Shown here one piece after another: positions 21,528 through 34,327 of a stretch of 64,000 nucleotides of DNA. The stretch's first letter is position 1; every line of letters starts with the position of its first letter. The translations under genes and the position numbers were made by a program. The stretch is from Triglochin maritima (taxonomy: Eukaryota > Streptophyta > Magnoliopsida > Alismatales > Juncaginaceae). Under the pieces are notes generated by a model. The model was not told where the DNA came from, searched no databases, and saw only the letters and a program-made list of their open reading frames with translations. Location of the stretch: NCBI GenBank assembly GCA_963682175.1, contig OY821784.1:33895621-33959620 (forward strand), given 5' to 3'.

Positions 21528-24427
21528 TATCTTTAAATAGTAGTGTTGGGCTACCTTTTATCCTTTTCAGATTGCATTCTACTTATATATGTTGAATTAC
21601 TGATCTCAACCATGCACATTCTCGATTGGCCTCATATAATGCAATCAATTTGTTTTGTTATACGCGTTTTGGTCTGCCTCGTTAAATATTTTGCCAAGTA
21701 AAATCCTATAGGGCTAAAACTCTGTGAAGCAAAAAAGATTGCGGAGCGTATAATTCACCATCTTACTTTAATATACATTTACACACTCTCTTAAATAATA
21801 TGACATTATGTTAATGTCTCGTTAAAAACATTACTACAAAACTCAGTGGGAAAAATAACTAAGGGAAAAAGAGTACATGACATACGCTAACTAAATGTAC
21901 AAGTTGTCTCGTTAAAAACCTTGAACCAATAAAAACCTTGAAGGACAAAAAGTTATAAAGGGAAAAAGAGTACAACTATATGTCTTCTGGGATTTATCCT
22001 TCAGAGATAATCGTATTTCGACGATGATAATTGGAAATCCGCTACCCCTGATTTGTAGTTCACCAACTTGCATAAAGATTACAACATCTCACAATAACGC
22101 AAAATTTTGTTTTTGTTGTTGTGGATCAAATACGTAGGAGGCATCACTGTAAATATTTATCTTATGAATATAATAAGTAAATTTGATAGATCTGTAAAAA
22201 GGTAACGAAAAATATGTTGAACTCATTTGAATGTTTTCAAAAAATATTATGCCTACATAAATAATCATTGTGAATGTATTAGGTTTAGTTTTATATGCAA
22301 TATATTTTATGACGTTCTAGGAAATGGACTTCAGGTCTTAATCCAACCTCTCTAGTTGTATATAATTGGATTTTTGTTTACACGGTACAGACAATTTGTC
22401 ATTGCTGTGTTTTCCAGGTGAACTTTCTTTGTGTAATATCTCTTAATATATTTGAATCATTGTAATAATTCTCTTCTGAAGAATGTTCGAACTGCAAGTC
22501 GAAAAATAGTTGACTTTTTCTACTCATTTATTTCAAAATTTATCATTCAAAGTATTTCACGGGTATTTAATCTCTTTGGGAGTTCCTTTATCGTATCATT
22601 CTTCGAGATGATATGCACATTCTCTTTGTTTGTTTATGTGGTGATATTTTCATAAGTTATATCGTATTTCTTCATTATAATTTATCTTGGGATATTTAGT
22701 CCTTCAGGGGCTCTCATATAAATATAAATATCAATACAATATCAATATCAAGTGACTTAGACAAATTTGTAGTCACAACATATTTTATACGTTTATCTAT
22801 ATTTTTGCTTACATGTCCAACTGATCAAGTAACATAACGTAATTTTATACATTTTAGAGAATGAGTAACATCATAATAGATGTTGGGTTCTACAAAAAAT
22901 TCTTGTGTCATTACTCACTTTATAATGTACCACCATGTTATAGTAATGTGATTTCTATTCATATTCTTTAGAAATCAGGACTACATGTCTAAACAATGTG
23001 TCTAAACAATTATATGTGTTTTTAGAAATCAGGACTACATTGTTCGCACTCTTTTATCCATTTCAAATTCGAATGCTTTTGGCATTCTTATAATATTACA
23101 AGTTCTGGATCCATATTTTCTCTTGAATTAGCATGCTACTAAGAAGACGAATTAGTCGTCGACAATAACTTCAATTATTTTACAGCAACATAGTCGATTG
23201 CAACTTTTATAATAATCAAATCTTCATCGTTTCCCAAAATACTAGGATTTGACAGTTATGTATTCCTGGAATTTTTACATTTCCCAGCAGTTGTTTTTAT
23301 ATTACCAGGTTTATATTCTTTAGGAATAACCTTTTCAGGATGTGCAATGAGTAACTAACTTTAATTTTCATTTCCACAAATAATATGTTCTGGTCTACGC
23401 TTCTGACGTTGTTGAGCTCAAAATATATTTTATCATGTGGAAATCTCCACTTTATGTTATGTGTATTATGTCAAGTAATACAAGACTTAGTCACTCATTT
23501 GTGATCAATAAACACATATGACAATTACTTGTTATGTATTGTAAGTTAATGATTTTATGAACTTCAAGTTCAATTATACTTGTACGTATATTCTTTTATG
23601 AACTTCAGGTTTCAATATAGTATATTTTCTTGGCATTCTTTAAGCTTCTGACTTTCTCATAATGCCAAAGAAAATGTGCCCTTATATATAATTGCTAGAA
23701 TGGTCAATAAAATACATCGCTCTTCGGGGGCTTCAAATATTTTAATATTATCAAGAATATGAATCCCGATAAAATGTCCAATTTATCTTGAGGTTATTAC
23801 ATTGTGGAAGTGGTAATCAAAATAAATTATGTAAAAGAGATCGCAGATGGGAAACATTTCATTCAATATTGTACAAGTATATAAAATTCGGGAGTATTTA
23901 TAATATGCTCTTGGTGTAATATAAAATAGGGGAGTATTTTCTCAATAGTAATTTTCCTGCCTGACATGATTGTGGTGATTATAAAAATATTCTTCTTTAC
24001 TTCAACTGTAGTCTCAATACGAGCCATTCTGGCGATTTGAAACAAAAATAAATTTCTTGAGACTTAATAAATAAAGTGCATCATTTAAAGACAAGATAAT
24101 TCAACACGTAACAATAGATATGACTCTTCTGGAACTTTCTACTAAATTTGTATGACATGTACAGTTGTGGTTTTGACTTTTCTCATTATCAAATTAGAGA
24201 AATACATATCTCTTAATATAGTGTACATGACAATACTATACATGATGCATAAATCATCTTTCTTGATATTAAATCAAATATGAGATTGGAAATACTCATA
24301 CTCTTCATTTCAAGCCAAATAATTTTTTTGTTGTAGATGAATTATTTATGCAACTATTACAAAATTAATGATAGGTTTTTTCCAATGACAAAATATAATC
24401 AAAATAAGAACCATGCATTAAATCATA
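21528..24427. other. Decayed interior of the Copia element
   Basis: AT-rich sequence with no long frame. Repeated phrases such as CTCGTTAAAAACCTT (about 21820-21940) suggest local duplication. I cannot place polyprotein domains here beyond the RNase H tail. Confidence 0.4.
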
Positions 24428-24660
24428 CACTGCTGGAAAGTCAGTCTACCACGTCGCCTCTACCACGTCGGTTAATTACAAACCGACGTGGAAGATCCCC
24501 TACCACGTCGATTTTAGTTAACCGACGTGGAAGTCCCACTCACCACATTAGTTTTATCAACACCGACGTAGTAGGGTGTCTTTTTAACAAAAAAAACCCT
24601 ACCAAGTTGGTTTTTGGAAAACCGACATGGTAGGGTGTCTTTTTAATATATTTTTAAATG
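24428..24660. mobile_element. CACTA-like terminus with subterminal repeats
   Basis: It starts CACTGCTGGAAAG, resembling a CACTA-superfamily end, followed by several direct and inverted copies of CCACGTCGG / CCGACGTGG, the style of CACTA subterminal repeats. The opposite terminus was not found, so the element is partial or its other end has diverged. Confidence 0.5.
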
Positions 24661-25080
24661 AAAACCATCCAGGAACGGGGCGAGGACGGGAGGTTGGGGT
24701 CCGAGCAGAACTGGAACCCGACCCAATTTCCATATCAAATTCTATGTTTTCTCTGTCTACACAATCATCAAGACATACATTTTCGTTTTGTAATGTCCTA
24801 ATCATGTTTCTAATCATGTATGCAGTTGTGTCTTGTTTAACAGAGTCATCAACTTTATCACAAGGTCTAGCATTGCTACCGGGTGTGTGTGCAAGATGTT
24901 GTTTGTGACAGGTTATACCACCTCTAGTTGCTTACCACATAACTCACAAACAATGCAGTTTTTATCATTAGCACTAATGTAATGAGCAGTATTCCAACCG
25001 GGGTCATTTGTACGGGTAGGTCTTAGGTCATCGTAACTCTCGTGATGCATGGGGAGACTAGTGCCGGGTACGTAGGTCAT
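24599..25080 (-). pseudogene. BED-type zinc-finger N-terminus of a hAT-like transposase (broken)
   Basis: Read from an ATG at 25080 on the minus strand, the product contains DPGWNTAHYI and then CELCGK, the first half of a BED zinc finger. A frameshift near 24915 moves to the frame with GGITCHKQHLAHTPG, which supplies the second His pair and the GGI-HL context. About 100 further residues follow (IRNMIRTLQNENV, then DMEIGSGSSSARTP). BED fingers bind DNA at the N-terminus of hAT transposases, and the catalytic region is missing. A TATA-like CTATATAAACCCC lies upstream on the same strand near 25360. Confidence 0.6.
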
Positions 25081-25425
25081 ATCTTAAAACTAGATTAATA
25101 TAAAAAATTAGACTAATATGAAAATGAAATACTAATTAATTTAATTATAAAGAGAAGTTAGAAAGAGTGCACTTGATTTTGGCGGTTGAAGAATGAAGAA
25201 CCGGATCGGAGACTTCACTTTCCAGCTTCAAAACTAAGCACCAGACCGGAGACTTAATCGCAAAAACTTGATGATTAGGAAACTTGATGATTAGAATAGA
25301 ATTATGAAGAAGAAGAGAATGAGAGATGTGTGAAAAATGAAGAGGTTTGGAGGGGTTTATATAGGATTTGGGGGTAGTGGCAAACTTGTAATTTTTGAAA
25401 AAAACAATAAAAAAAATCAAAAGTT

Positions 25426-25460
25426 GATAGCCGTTGGAGGCAGTGCCTCCAACGGCTATC
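25426..25460. repeat. 35-bp perfect palindrome
   Basis: Arms GATAGCCGTTGGAGGCA and TGCCTCCAACGGCTATC flank a single central G (25443). A partial extension (AAAGTTG / CAACTTT) lies outside with a one-base bulge. The flank 25470-25545 is rich in GGCGATCG-type short palindromes. Confidence 0.9.
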
Positions 25461-25560
25461 ATCCAACTTTGTTGGGTGAAAGGCGGTGATCGCCCAGGTA
25501 ACCACCGCGACGGGCGGTCGCCTACCGCCTAGGCGATCGATCGCCTACGTGAACATTGAT

Positions 25561-27084
25561 AGAGATAGATAATCAAGTAATATCTGAGTTTTGAAACAAC
25601 AAACAAAAATTCACAACCTTTTACCATTTAAATCGCTCTTAGTTATCTTTGAACATATCCACCCAAGAGAAGGTCACTCACACGCATGTTAAAAATCAAT
25701 ATTTTAATTTTTATAATGAATATCAAGCAAGTGAATCTATAAATAGCCACGTATGGTAGAAATCATTTCCCCTTTTTTAGCATATTATAAATCTTTTAGA
25801 TTTATAAGAACTTTAAACTCAAATATCATTCACAGCCACATTTCAAATCAAGTTTCAAAGGCTTCAAAAATATCATCCTTCCATATATTGATTAATATCA
25901 TAATGAAATCCGTTTAATGCCAATTATTACATCACAACTTGAATTTAAACAACAAATGATGAGGAGTTACAACATATAGTGTAAAACAAAAACAGAATTA
26001 ATGCCGACACATATTTGCCTTAAAAGGAGGTCACAATTTCCAAATAAAGCTCACGTAAAACAGGGATAAATCACACAAAAAATTCATTTTCATATGATAA
26101 GTAATATCTAGAAAAAACCCATATATGACTATACAATTTTCCTTCCGTATGGATATATTTCCGAATTCACAAATATTACTAAAAGAACTCCTTTTTTATT
26201 TAAAAAACACTCATAATTTCATTCTTTCTCGAGAGAAACTCATGATTCGAGGCACTAATAGTCCATATTTGGTATGTCCTAATTAAGAGGTTATTGATGC
26301 AAAAACGTCAAACCATTTCTACAATATAAATCACTAGATATGTATCAGGTACCAAATAGAGGGTATACGACAAGAAAAATAAAATCTTTATTGTCTTAAC
26401 TTGTTATTTATATATTAACTCGAATTAGACAAGAAAATGATATTAAATTACAAAGCAAGGTTTGCACTTCTATTTGAAGTCTACAACAGTAATAATCGTG
26501 AAACAACAAATCAACAGAGAATATTCAACCTTCACGTACGTCTCTAACACTATAATAATGAATCTATAGTGCAAGAATTTTGAGATAGATGGATGACATT
26601 ATCGAATCAATACAAGTAGATCGGTGGTATAAATATGTAGTCAGTAGCAAGTGCAAAATTTGTTTGGCATGGGTAATGAAAATAACACGTACAAGATCTA
26701 AATGAAAATTTTACATCCACAGTCGATATCAAGATCTAAAGACACTATAGGAAGAAAACAAATCAAATAACGTCGGGATAAAAACTTGATTTCGACTTGG
26801 CATAACCAGTCATCAAAACCACCGCTCATAACCTATGTGTATTATAAACATTTTTGTCGATCATATTATTGACATTGAATTTCATGATATTAACTCTTTT
26901 TTCTCTTCAAATCGACAACAATGGGTTGAAGGATGCATGATACATTCATACATTCATACATACATCATATAGAATTGCATACCTCCATTTTGCGCTCCAC
27001 CAAGTCGATCCACGAGTTGAGAAAAATTTCCTATGATCATCATTTTCAATTGGTTAGGCCAGAGACATGATCGTGTTGATAACA
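25561..27084. other. Remaining interior and leader of the Copia element
   Basis: AT-rich, with no supported coding region. The minus-strand frame near 27163-26954 overlaps the LTR and leader and is not taken as gag. Confidence 0.4.
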
Positions 27085-27316
27085 TGTTGTAAAACAAACA
27101 AACAAACCAAAGACGAAAAAATTGGCAAAGAGTGAGATATATGTCTTTTTTCTCTATCCCCAAATGTGTACAATAACCCCCTATATATAAAATGAGGATG
27201 TAGTAGGAATTACAACCAAATAAATAGAATTACACCATATTAATAAGAATAAAAACTACTTAAATAGTGAGAGTTAAAGAAGGTGAATCAACCATATGAA
27301 TTTGGATTTCATAACA
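27085..27316 (-). repeat. 5' LTR of the minus-strand Copia element
   Basis: This is a 232-bp repeat homologous to 20946-21167. It adjoins the primer-binding-site-like sequence at about 27083-27070 on the minus strand. Confidence 0.85.
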
Positions 27317-27927
27317 ATACATTTACTTTTTTCTCCCATCCACCAACTCGCTTACCGTCTGTTAGCTTGTTCGTTGACTCGCTTATAACCTGTAAAACCA
27401 CTTCCTAACACGTCTTAGAACTAGTTGTTACAAGCTGCCTAATGAAAAATTGGACCTCAATTCGCCATGTTTACCCTCTTTAAATTAGCGGGCGGACTAA
27501 AGTAGGCTCCAATAACCAGTCCCACTCGGTCTCGTTTACATCTAATGACTTAGAGGTCATTCCCTCGGTTGATGGTGTATCACTATGCCTCAACCGTGTT
27601 GAATTATTCAAGGCATAACTATCGTATTTGTTGGTTTTTTGGCCTTAATCTATATTAATTTTGATGATTAATTAAACTAATCTTAATCGATCAACCTAAT
27701 CAATTAAAGTGAGCAAACACGATTATATGCATTGCATATATATTTATAGACTTGCAATCATCTTAATAGGTTGATCAAGATAATCAAGAAAAGAAGCATT
27801 GAGACAAAGACATCAAGACTCAAGACTTGTAATCAAAGCTTTGGACCAAGACATGTAATTTTGTATTTATTGAGTCCATAAAGTTTAATGTAAACTTGAG
27901 CACTAGGATTCTGTCCCGTCAAGATTC

Positions 27928-28527
27928 GGTAAATCGAACCCCTCACGGTCAACCGAAATCTTTCTAGTTCGGTCCACCGAACACTTATCGGTTACCCGAA
28001 TACTTCCCATCACTAACCCTAGGTGTTATCTGGAATTGCCCCAACGGAAGACCGAACCACCTTCGGTCGACCGAATAGCCCTGAACCGGTTTTGGACTTT
28101 GCTCCAACGGTCGCATTTGAATCGAGTCCCTAGTACCCAATTGATTTGTCCTAATTCAGACGACCGAATACCTATCGATCAACCGAGTCCTTCTTAGCTT
28201 TAGGCGCCTAACGGTTATTTACACGTGGCACTTGACCGTTGTACCCAACGACTATTTGAGCTATAACTATCAGTGCAAAACCCGCGCTAACTTCAGTCTA
28301 TCGAAGTGTACACGGTCAACCGAACTTGAGTAGATCAGAGCCCAACCAATCTTACTGTCCACCTTGGAACGGTGAACCAAAAGGAATTCGGTCAACCGAA
28401 CTTAATTAGGGCTAAATTGTTAAAAGCTACTGGAAGTTGGTGAACGGTGATCCCGAACCCTATTCGGTCAACCGTATGCTTAATTCAGACCAATTTATTC
28501 GGACTACCGTTCTATTAACGGTCGACT
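27928..28527. repeat. Paired-palindrome array in family A solo LTR, copy 2
   Basis: Eight pairs of degenerate cores lie at 27928/27947, 27971/27990, 28046/28065, 28158/28177, 28295/28314, 28371/28390, 28446/28466 and 28501/28520. Seven distances are exactly 19 bp and one is 20. The outer half-sites GGT and ACC are better kept than the centre. The array ends about 98 bp upstream of the TATA box. Confidence 0.9.
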
Positions 28528-28624
28528 GAATTTGCATAGAAATTTGCCCGAGCTTAAATCACATCTTGTTTCTCATTTGTCCATTTCCCCACCAACTCCC
28601 AAACGGCTAGTAGAGCTTGAAAGC

Positions 28625-28633
28625 TTATAAATA
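28625..28633 (+). promoter_or_regulatory. TATA box of the family A LTR, copy 2
   Basis: TTATAAATA occupies the same position relative to the array and leader as the box at 17470. Confidence 0.55.
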
Positions 28634-29152
28634 TGATCCCATTTGTTGGTTTTGATACTCTTGAACACTCCATATCAAGCCAATACTCCAAGCCAAATCA
28701 TCTTCATCTTCAAGCTCTCAATCCTCAACACTCAAGCCAAAACTTCATCACTTGCATATCCATTCCATATCAATATCCACATGTGCTCAAGTATAGAGTG
28801 TTAGATTGTGATTCAACTTCCACATCAAATAATCATCAAGTTGTAAAGCTTCGAGGAAGCTCCCTCTCGGGTTGTGAGAGGAGACACGAGTGATGCGAGG
28901 TTGTTCGTGAGGCTCGATGGTTGTAAACGGTGTTGATCTCGGCCAGGAACGGAGATCGGTTAGTGGAACCGTAAGCGAGGCTCGGGGGATCGAGTGAGGC
29001 TTGCGAGGAGGACTAGGACCGGGTGCAGTGTCAAACCTCTCTAACTTCGGTGTCGTCGATTTTGTGGTTTGCATTGTCTCTTCCCTTAATCCTTCAATTA
29101 ATATTTTTAATTCTGCATTTATCTAGTGATTAGAGGGTCATAGATCCTAACA

Positions 29153-29465
29153 ATATTATCATCCATATCTTAATTAAATGAATGCATGGATTATATTAGG
29201 AGGGGATCCATTAACTATAATGACCCGTCCGTTTCCTTTTTAGACCTGGTTCGGTACCCAGCTCTACCTACCATGTTTTTTGACTTTTATGAGAAAATAT
29301 TATTTTACCATTCTCAATTTTTTTCCAAATAGAAAATGATTGTGAATAATTGCAACTAAAAGTGCAAAAAAATATCCACAACAATAAACTTTTTGAGTTT
29401 TCCAGTTTATAGGATAAACCGTGTATGAGTTTGGACATCTAAAGATAGCATTTAGGATGTTTGGA
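29153..29465. other. Unassigned spacer
   Basis: AT-rich. It contains a short GTACCCAGCTCTA word (about 29257-29269) that recurs at 30211-30222, probably a MITE end. No gene is seen. Confidence 0.4.
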
Positions 29466-29612
29466 TGGAGGAGAGATAATAGTGAGTTTATTGGATAAAT
29501 TTGACCCAATTTTATGGGTATTCAAACACACTCTAACAGTCTAAAGGGCGTGTTTCGATATCCATAAACTTGGTCAATTTTTTTCAATAAATTTATTATT
29601 CTCTCTCATGGG
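29466..29612. repeat. Imperfect foldback (MITE-like)
   Basis: The left arm 29466-29535 and the right arm 29548-29612 are complementary in order (GTTTGGAT/ATCGAAAC-like ends, ATAATA, AATTTGACC/GGTCAATTT, GTGTTT). A short loop separates them. Confidence 0.6.
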
Positions 29613-30035
29613 ACCAATTTCGTAAACCATACTTCTAGATTTACCCTATAACTGGAAAAAGTAAAAAAATGAATTTTCCAAGTTTTTTTTATTTTAGATA
29701 CTTTTTTGCCATCATAGTTGCCAACTTGCCATTATACACAACATATTCCTATTTAAAGAAGGTTTGACAAGGGTATAATAGACTTTATCATTAAAGTCAA
29801 AAAAGGGTGGGAAGACATGTTCTTGGTCATTATCTTTAAATTGGGGGATAAGAAACTAGATTTTTGCTTTATGTCATATCATGTTTTAAACTGGAAAAAT
29901 TGAAAGTTTATTTGACATCAAAACATGTTCAAATGTTTTTTGCAAGTTGGGGTCTTAAAAACTTGAAGTTCAGTTACTCACAGATGTATAATTGGTACGT
30001 TTATCGTTGTTTAGCCGGGAAACTTGTGATTAGAA

Positions 30036-30222
30036 CTAGACTTGGGTACCAGGTCAGGTCGTCCTAGCCCGGAAGGCTAAACCGGTTGGGTCTGTCAAGT
30101 CCTGTAATTTTATTTTTATCTAATATTTTAGGTGTTTTTAAAGATATTTTAGGTATTTTTAAAGGTATTTTAGTATTTTTGGAAGTATTTTTGACGGATC
30201 GGGCTAGTACCCAGCTCTAGAT
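30036..30222. mobile_element. Small hAT-like MITE (tentative)
   Basis: The left end TAGACTTGGGTACCAGG and the reverse complement of the right end TAGAGCTGGGTACTAG are similar terminal repeats. The flanking 8-mers match only in part. The interior holds three direct TTTTAGGTATTTTT-like repeats. Confidence 0.4.
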
Positions 30223-30826
30223 AGAAAGTGTGTGATATTCGTAGCAAGGGACGTAAATGACAACTGAATATACAAATGTGCTATGCAATAGTTGAAATTT
30301 GATAGGCATTTAATGAGAAATTTTTTACCTAATAGAATTGTGAATGGAAATTAATAAAACAATTCCAATTTCAAATTCAAATACAAATACAAATTTTGAT
30401 ACATGTGAAACAACAGCCGAATATTTTAAAAAAGACTACGTACTTATAGAATATACGGTGGTTACCATTTAGATAATAAATACTAGCCAAGGCATTTATC
30501 CTGTGAACTATAGGAATGTAATAATAAATACAAATGTTGCGAGTTCCAATCTTTTGCTCCAAATTTCTTGGTTCCTACCGAACCGTTTTTCTAGAATTGA
30601 ATTTCAATAAGAAAACTTATACTTATAGTAAATTGTATGGTACTTGTTAATTACCTTATTTTTGCTATTTGCCTACACGAAGATCTGTGAGCTCCACCTC
30701 TTTATCTGTAATCCTTCCATGTCCGATAAATCATCTTGGTTTGGTCTTGTATATGTTACCGGTGTTTCTCTGCTTTTAGGTTGACTGGTACAACCAACAC
30801 TTCTGAAACCTTTGGCAACTCCTGAC

Positions 30827-31408
30827 TAGGGCCGTAAATGGGTAATATTTTACCCGCAACCCGTCCCACCCCGCCCCGCCTAATGCGGGTAGCGGACAAA
30901 AAAATGTTACCCGCCAACCCGCTAACCCGCCACCCGCATAACCCGCCTAATAAGCGGGGCAGGTTGCGGTTGTCTTGCAACCCACCCCGCATAACCCGCA
31001 ACCCGCCTAATCAAATATATTATTAATTTTTTATATACCAAAATCATTTTAATGTTTCAATTTTACTCATAACCATTAACCCACCTTACCAAATCATTAT
31101 TCAACATTAACCAAATGTCTAATTTTTCACTCAACACACATCCAATTTCCCAAAAAATACAATGAGTAATTACTATTTTTCAAGTTTTGATGTTCTTTTA
31201 TTTTTCTTAGAAAAAATCAAAAAAATCAAAAAAACCCGCCAAACCCGCATAACCCGCCCCGCCTCACCTAGTCCAACCTTATGCGGGGCGGGTAGCGGTT
31301 TTTTTATTTTTGACCTGCCCCGCCCCGCCCCGCATACCCGCTTAACTTATGCGGGACGGGTAGCGATGGACCAAAAACCCGCCCCGCCCTGCCCCGCTTA
31401 CACCCCTA
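30827..31408. mobile_element. hAT-type MITE (582 bp)
   Basis: The ends TAGGGCCGTAAATGGG and, inverted, TAGGGGTGTAAGCGGG are flanked by an 8-bp target duplication CTCCTGAC / CTCCTGTC with one mismatch, as expected for hAT elements. The subterminal regions are packed with AACCCGC and GCGGGT repeats in both orientations. The centre is AT-rich and non-coding. Confidence 0.85.
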
Positions 31409-31960
31409 CTCCTGTCTATGGCATATTGAGTATTTCGATGTAAAGGAGGTTGAGGTATAAATTTTCGATGATTTTCTAGAACCTAAACAAATTTAACTTC
31501 GGTATTTCTAACAACAGTCGTCAAGGACACAAGTTGTGTACTCAACTCGTGGGGTCTTACGCTGAAATATAATTTGAGGTATTTCAATGCACTATATCAA
31601 TTTCAACAAAAAAATCATTTATGGTAAATGTTTAACGAAATTCATACATGTTAGAAGAGAAATTTTGAATTATATATTCGCTCGTAAATACAATGAGTCT
31701 CTCTAATAACATCTATGCCGTTCATTCTGCTCCCTTTTCTTCGAACAACTTCGTCGTAGCTAGCTACCTACTTCATTACCGACGCTCCAATTCTTCTCCA
31801 CCTTTCAACATAGATATTATTTTCAATAATGGTATTAGGGTTGGTTTGTCGTACCAATTCGTATAAGTCTTCTATATTTGTCCAAAGCTGACATTTTTTA
31901 TTGGTACCAACAACTGCATCACAACTGATATTCATGAATGAAGAAATGAGAGTTTCATCT
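31409..31960. other. Unassigned spacer
   Basis: No supported gene or repeat boundary. The sequence is moderately AT-rich. Confidence 0.4.
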
Positions 31961-33591
31961 CACTAGTGCAGAATAGGCTTTACTCGTCTCCCAATAGACA
32001 TCAGTCGTTATAACGACTATAACGACCGACGTCTAGTAGGGAGAGGACAAAATAGACGTCGGTCGTTACTATGGCCGACATCTATGTGGTACTATAGACG
32101 TCGGCTATTGGAATACCCCGTTTATTCGACGTCTATAGGGTATAGACGTCGATTGTTAGAATACCCTGTGCATCTGACGTCTATAGGGTATAGACGTCGA
32201 CCCATAGACGTCAGATGTTATATATGTCCGACGTCTAAACTCCCTACATATAGACGTCACGGTATAGACGTCGGACATATATAACATCCGACGTCTATAG
32301 GTCTTAAAGAAATCGAACATACGCGTTTCTGTCATTCATTTCAAACGAAACCCCAATCAAACCCTAGCGGTCCCGCGACAGAACTCTCCTCCGCGACCGA
32401 TCTCTTACCGATCTGCACCGTCTCCGGCACCGCAACGACGTCCCAAACTCTCCTCCCCTTCTCCGGCCCTCTTCTCCTTCTTCCTCCGTCTTCCTCCACA
32501 TCCTAACCAATGTAAGTGTTAAATTCGTTTTTGTTGGTTTATTTTCGGATTTTTCTTGTAGTAACGATTCTTTTCGATGTTAGTAAACTTCTCCTCTCGT
32601 TTATTGTTGGTGAATGCAACATTTTGATTTTTATGGTTTTAATCTTGAATATATTCGTGATTTGGAGTTAAACTTCACATTTTGGTTTTCTATTTGATTT
32701 GGTATGCGTATTCGTATTTTGTTTGGGATGATAAATGCATGATATAAATTTATGGTAGAAATTTTAAATGGATTCAAATGTTGCTGTTGAAATGGATTCA
32801 AATGGACGTTGAAATATGGATAAAAATACTGTTGAAATATGGATTCAGAAATTTTAAATTTTGCTGTTGAAATATGAAACATTTAGTTAAAACAAATCAT
32901 AAGCTTTCTATCTTACACAACAATATTATGCGATAAGTAAAGTGTCTATAGTAATTTTGAATCAATTCCTTCAAACTTGGATTCAAGTTTGTGAAATCCT
33001 GAGTTTTTAGTTTCTCACATGCATTTACATTTTTTAATGTGAATTATCAAAAGTAATTTTGAAACAATTACTTGTAACTTGGATTCAAATGCGACACTAA
33101 TAAACATTCAATTCTAAATTTTAAACGTTTATTTAGTTACATGTTTATTTAGTTAAATGTTTATTTATGCTTAAGATATTCTTTTATTTAGAAAAGTTTT
33201 AATGTTTAACTCATCAACCCCCTTAAGCAACTTGGCATTTAATAACCCAAAGCAAAAGATTAGACAATATTTGCTAAGTCATTCATCATATAAGATTTGC
33301 ATTCATCGTATTTATTATTTATTTACGATTTCTATCATAGATTGTTGGTGTAAGGTACGTAATATCTTTCACTTATCATTCATTAGAAAGTACGCATTAG
33401 TTAGTAGGAATTGCATTGGAACAAGAATGAGGTGAGTGTTTGTTTGGTGTGTTGTTTGTTAGATTAAGGTATGAAAAACACTTAAGGGCTGCAGTCACCT
33501 ATAGGAGATGAGGTGGGAGATTTCATCACCTTTTCCTTTGTCCAAAAACCACTTAATAAAATAGCCTTAATAAAATCAAGGAGAGGAAACC

Positions 33592-33793
33592 GTTTAAGAC
33601 CGTTATGGCCTGAATGTCGTTGCCCATCTAGTCTCCCTGATATTTTAGGAACCTCCGGGTTCTTGATTTCCTACAGATTAGTGGTCCTCGATGTTTAAGA
33701 CCATTTCGGCCTGAATGTCGTTGCTCATCTAGTCTCCCTGAGATATTAGGGACCTTCGGGTTCTTGATTTCCTACAGACTAGTGGTCTTCGGT
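33592..33793. repeat. Two-copy 101-bp tandem repeat inside the CACTA element
   Basis: GTTTAAGACC starts each copy (33592 and 33693). The copies share CTGAATGTCGTTG, CATCTAGTCTCCCTGA, TTCTTGATTTCCTACAGA and AGTGGTC in order, with scattered differences. Confidence 0.85.
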
Positions 33794-34327
33794 GGGACCT
33801 CGAAGTTAGGCATCGTCTTTTACTAAGGACCTATAGTGGACTTTAGGATTGTTTTGGCCTTGATTGCTTAGTTAGGTTTCTAACCTTCCTTATTCCCACG
33901 CTAGAATAAGGACTTCATCTCCTCTCCTCTGAGTCATTCTTTTCTCATCTTAATGTCTCCTTTTGTAATAAGCTTCTAATTATATATATAACAGGGCTTA
34001 TTGGATGCTTGTCATTGTATGCCCCACGACTAATTCGGCATATTGGTTTGATCCGTTGGGGTCGAATAAACCAAGGGACTCAATAAAGAAATTTCTAAAT
34101 TTGTGAGTTCGTTTTAGTCGTGGGAAAAGTAATTCGTGGATTTTTATTAGTATTATTGAATGAAATTTTAACTTGTGCTACTCAGGGCAATTAAGGTTTA
34201 CAGAGTTTTGGGTGGCAGGAGAACAATCACAAAAGAAGGAATAACATGACATGGAATGATAGTACGTTCTCTCCATTTTTTGTTAATTAAGTTAGGAACA
34301 TAATTTTAGCGAGTTTTTATGTTTGTA

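Larger units (their letters stand above)
20946..27316 (-). mobile_element. Old Copia-type LTR retrotransposon, minus strand
   Basis: Two direct repeats (20946-21167 and 27085-27316), both beginning TGTTGTAAAAC and ending AACA, are flanked by a perfect target duplication ATACA (20941-20945 and 27317-27321). On the minus strand a primer-binding-site-like TTATCAACACGATC follows the right LTR (about 27083-27070), resembling the TTATCAGCACGA leader of some plant Copia elements. A polypurine AAGTGAGAG precedes the left LTR. A decayed RNase H C-terminus lies at 21294-21527. The interior is heavily mutated and carries other elements, so the insertion is ancient. Confidence 0.85.
27629..29152 (+). mobile_element. 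Solo LTR, family A copy 2 (1524 bp)
   Basis: It begins TGTTGG, ends CCTAACA, and is flanked by GTATT and ATATT, a 4/5 match consistent with a decayed target duplication. It aligns in order with 16505-18007: the opening TTTTGATGAT block, the palindrome array, the TATA box, the GC-richer leader and TTTGTGGTTTGCAT near the end. There is no internal region. Confidence 0.85.

Noticed and set aside
29257..30222. One larger hAT element bounded by the two GTACCCAGCTCTA words
   Set aside because: The two words are in the same orientation, and the flanking 8-mers do not match, so they were treated as separate MITE ends.
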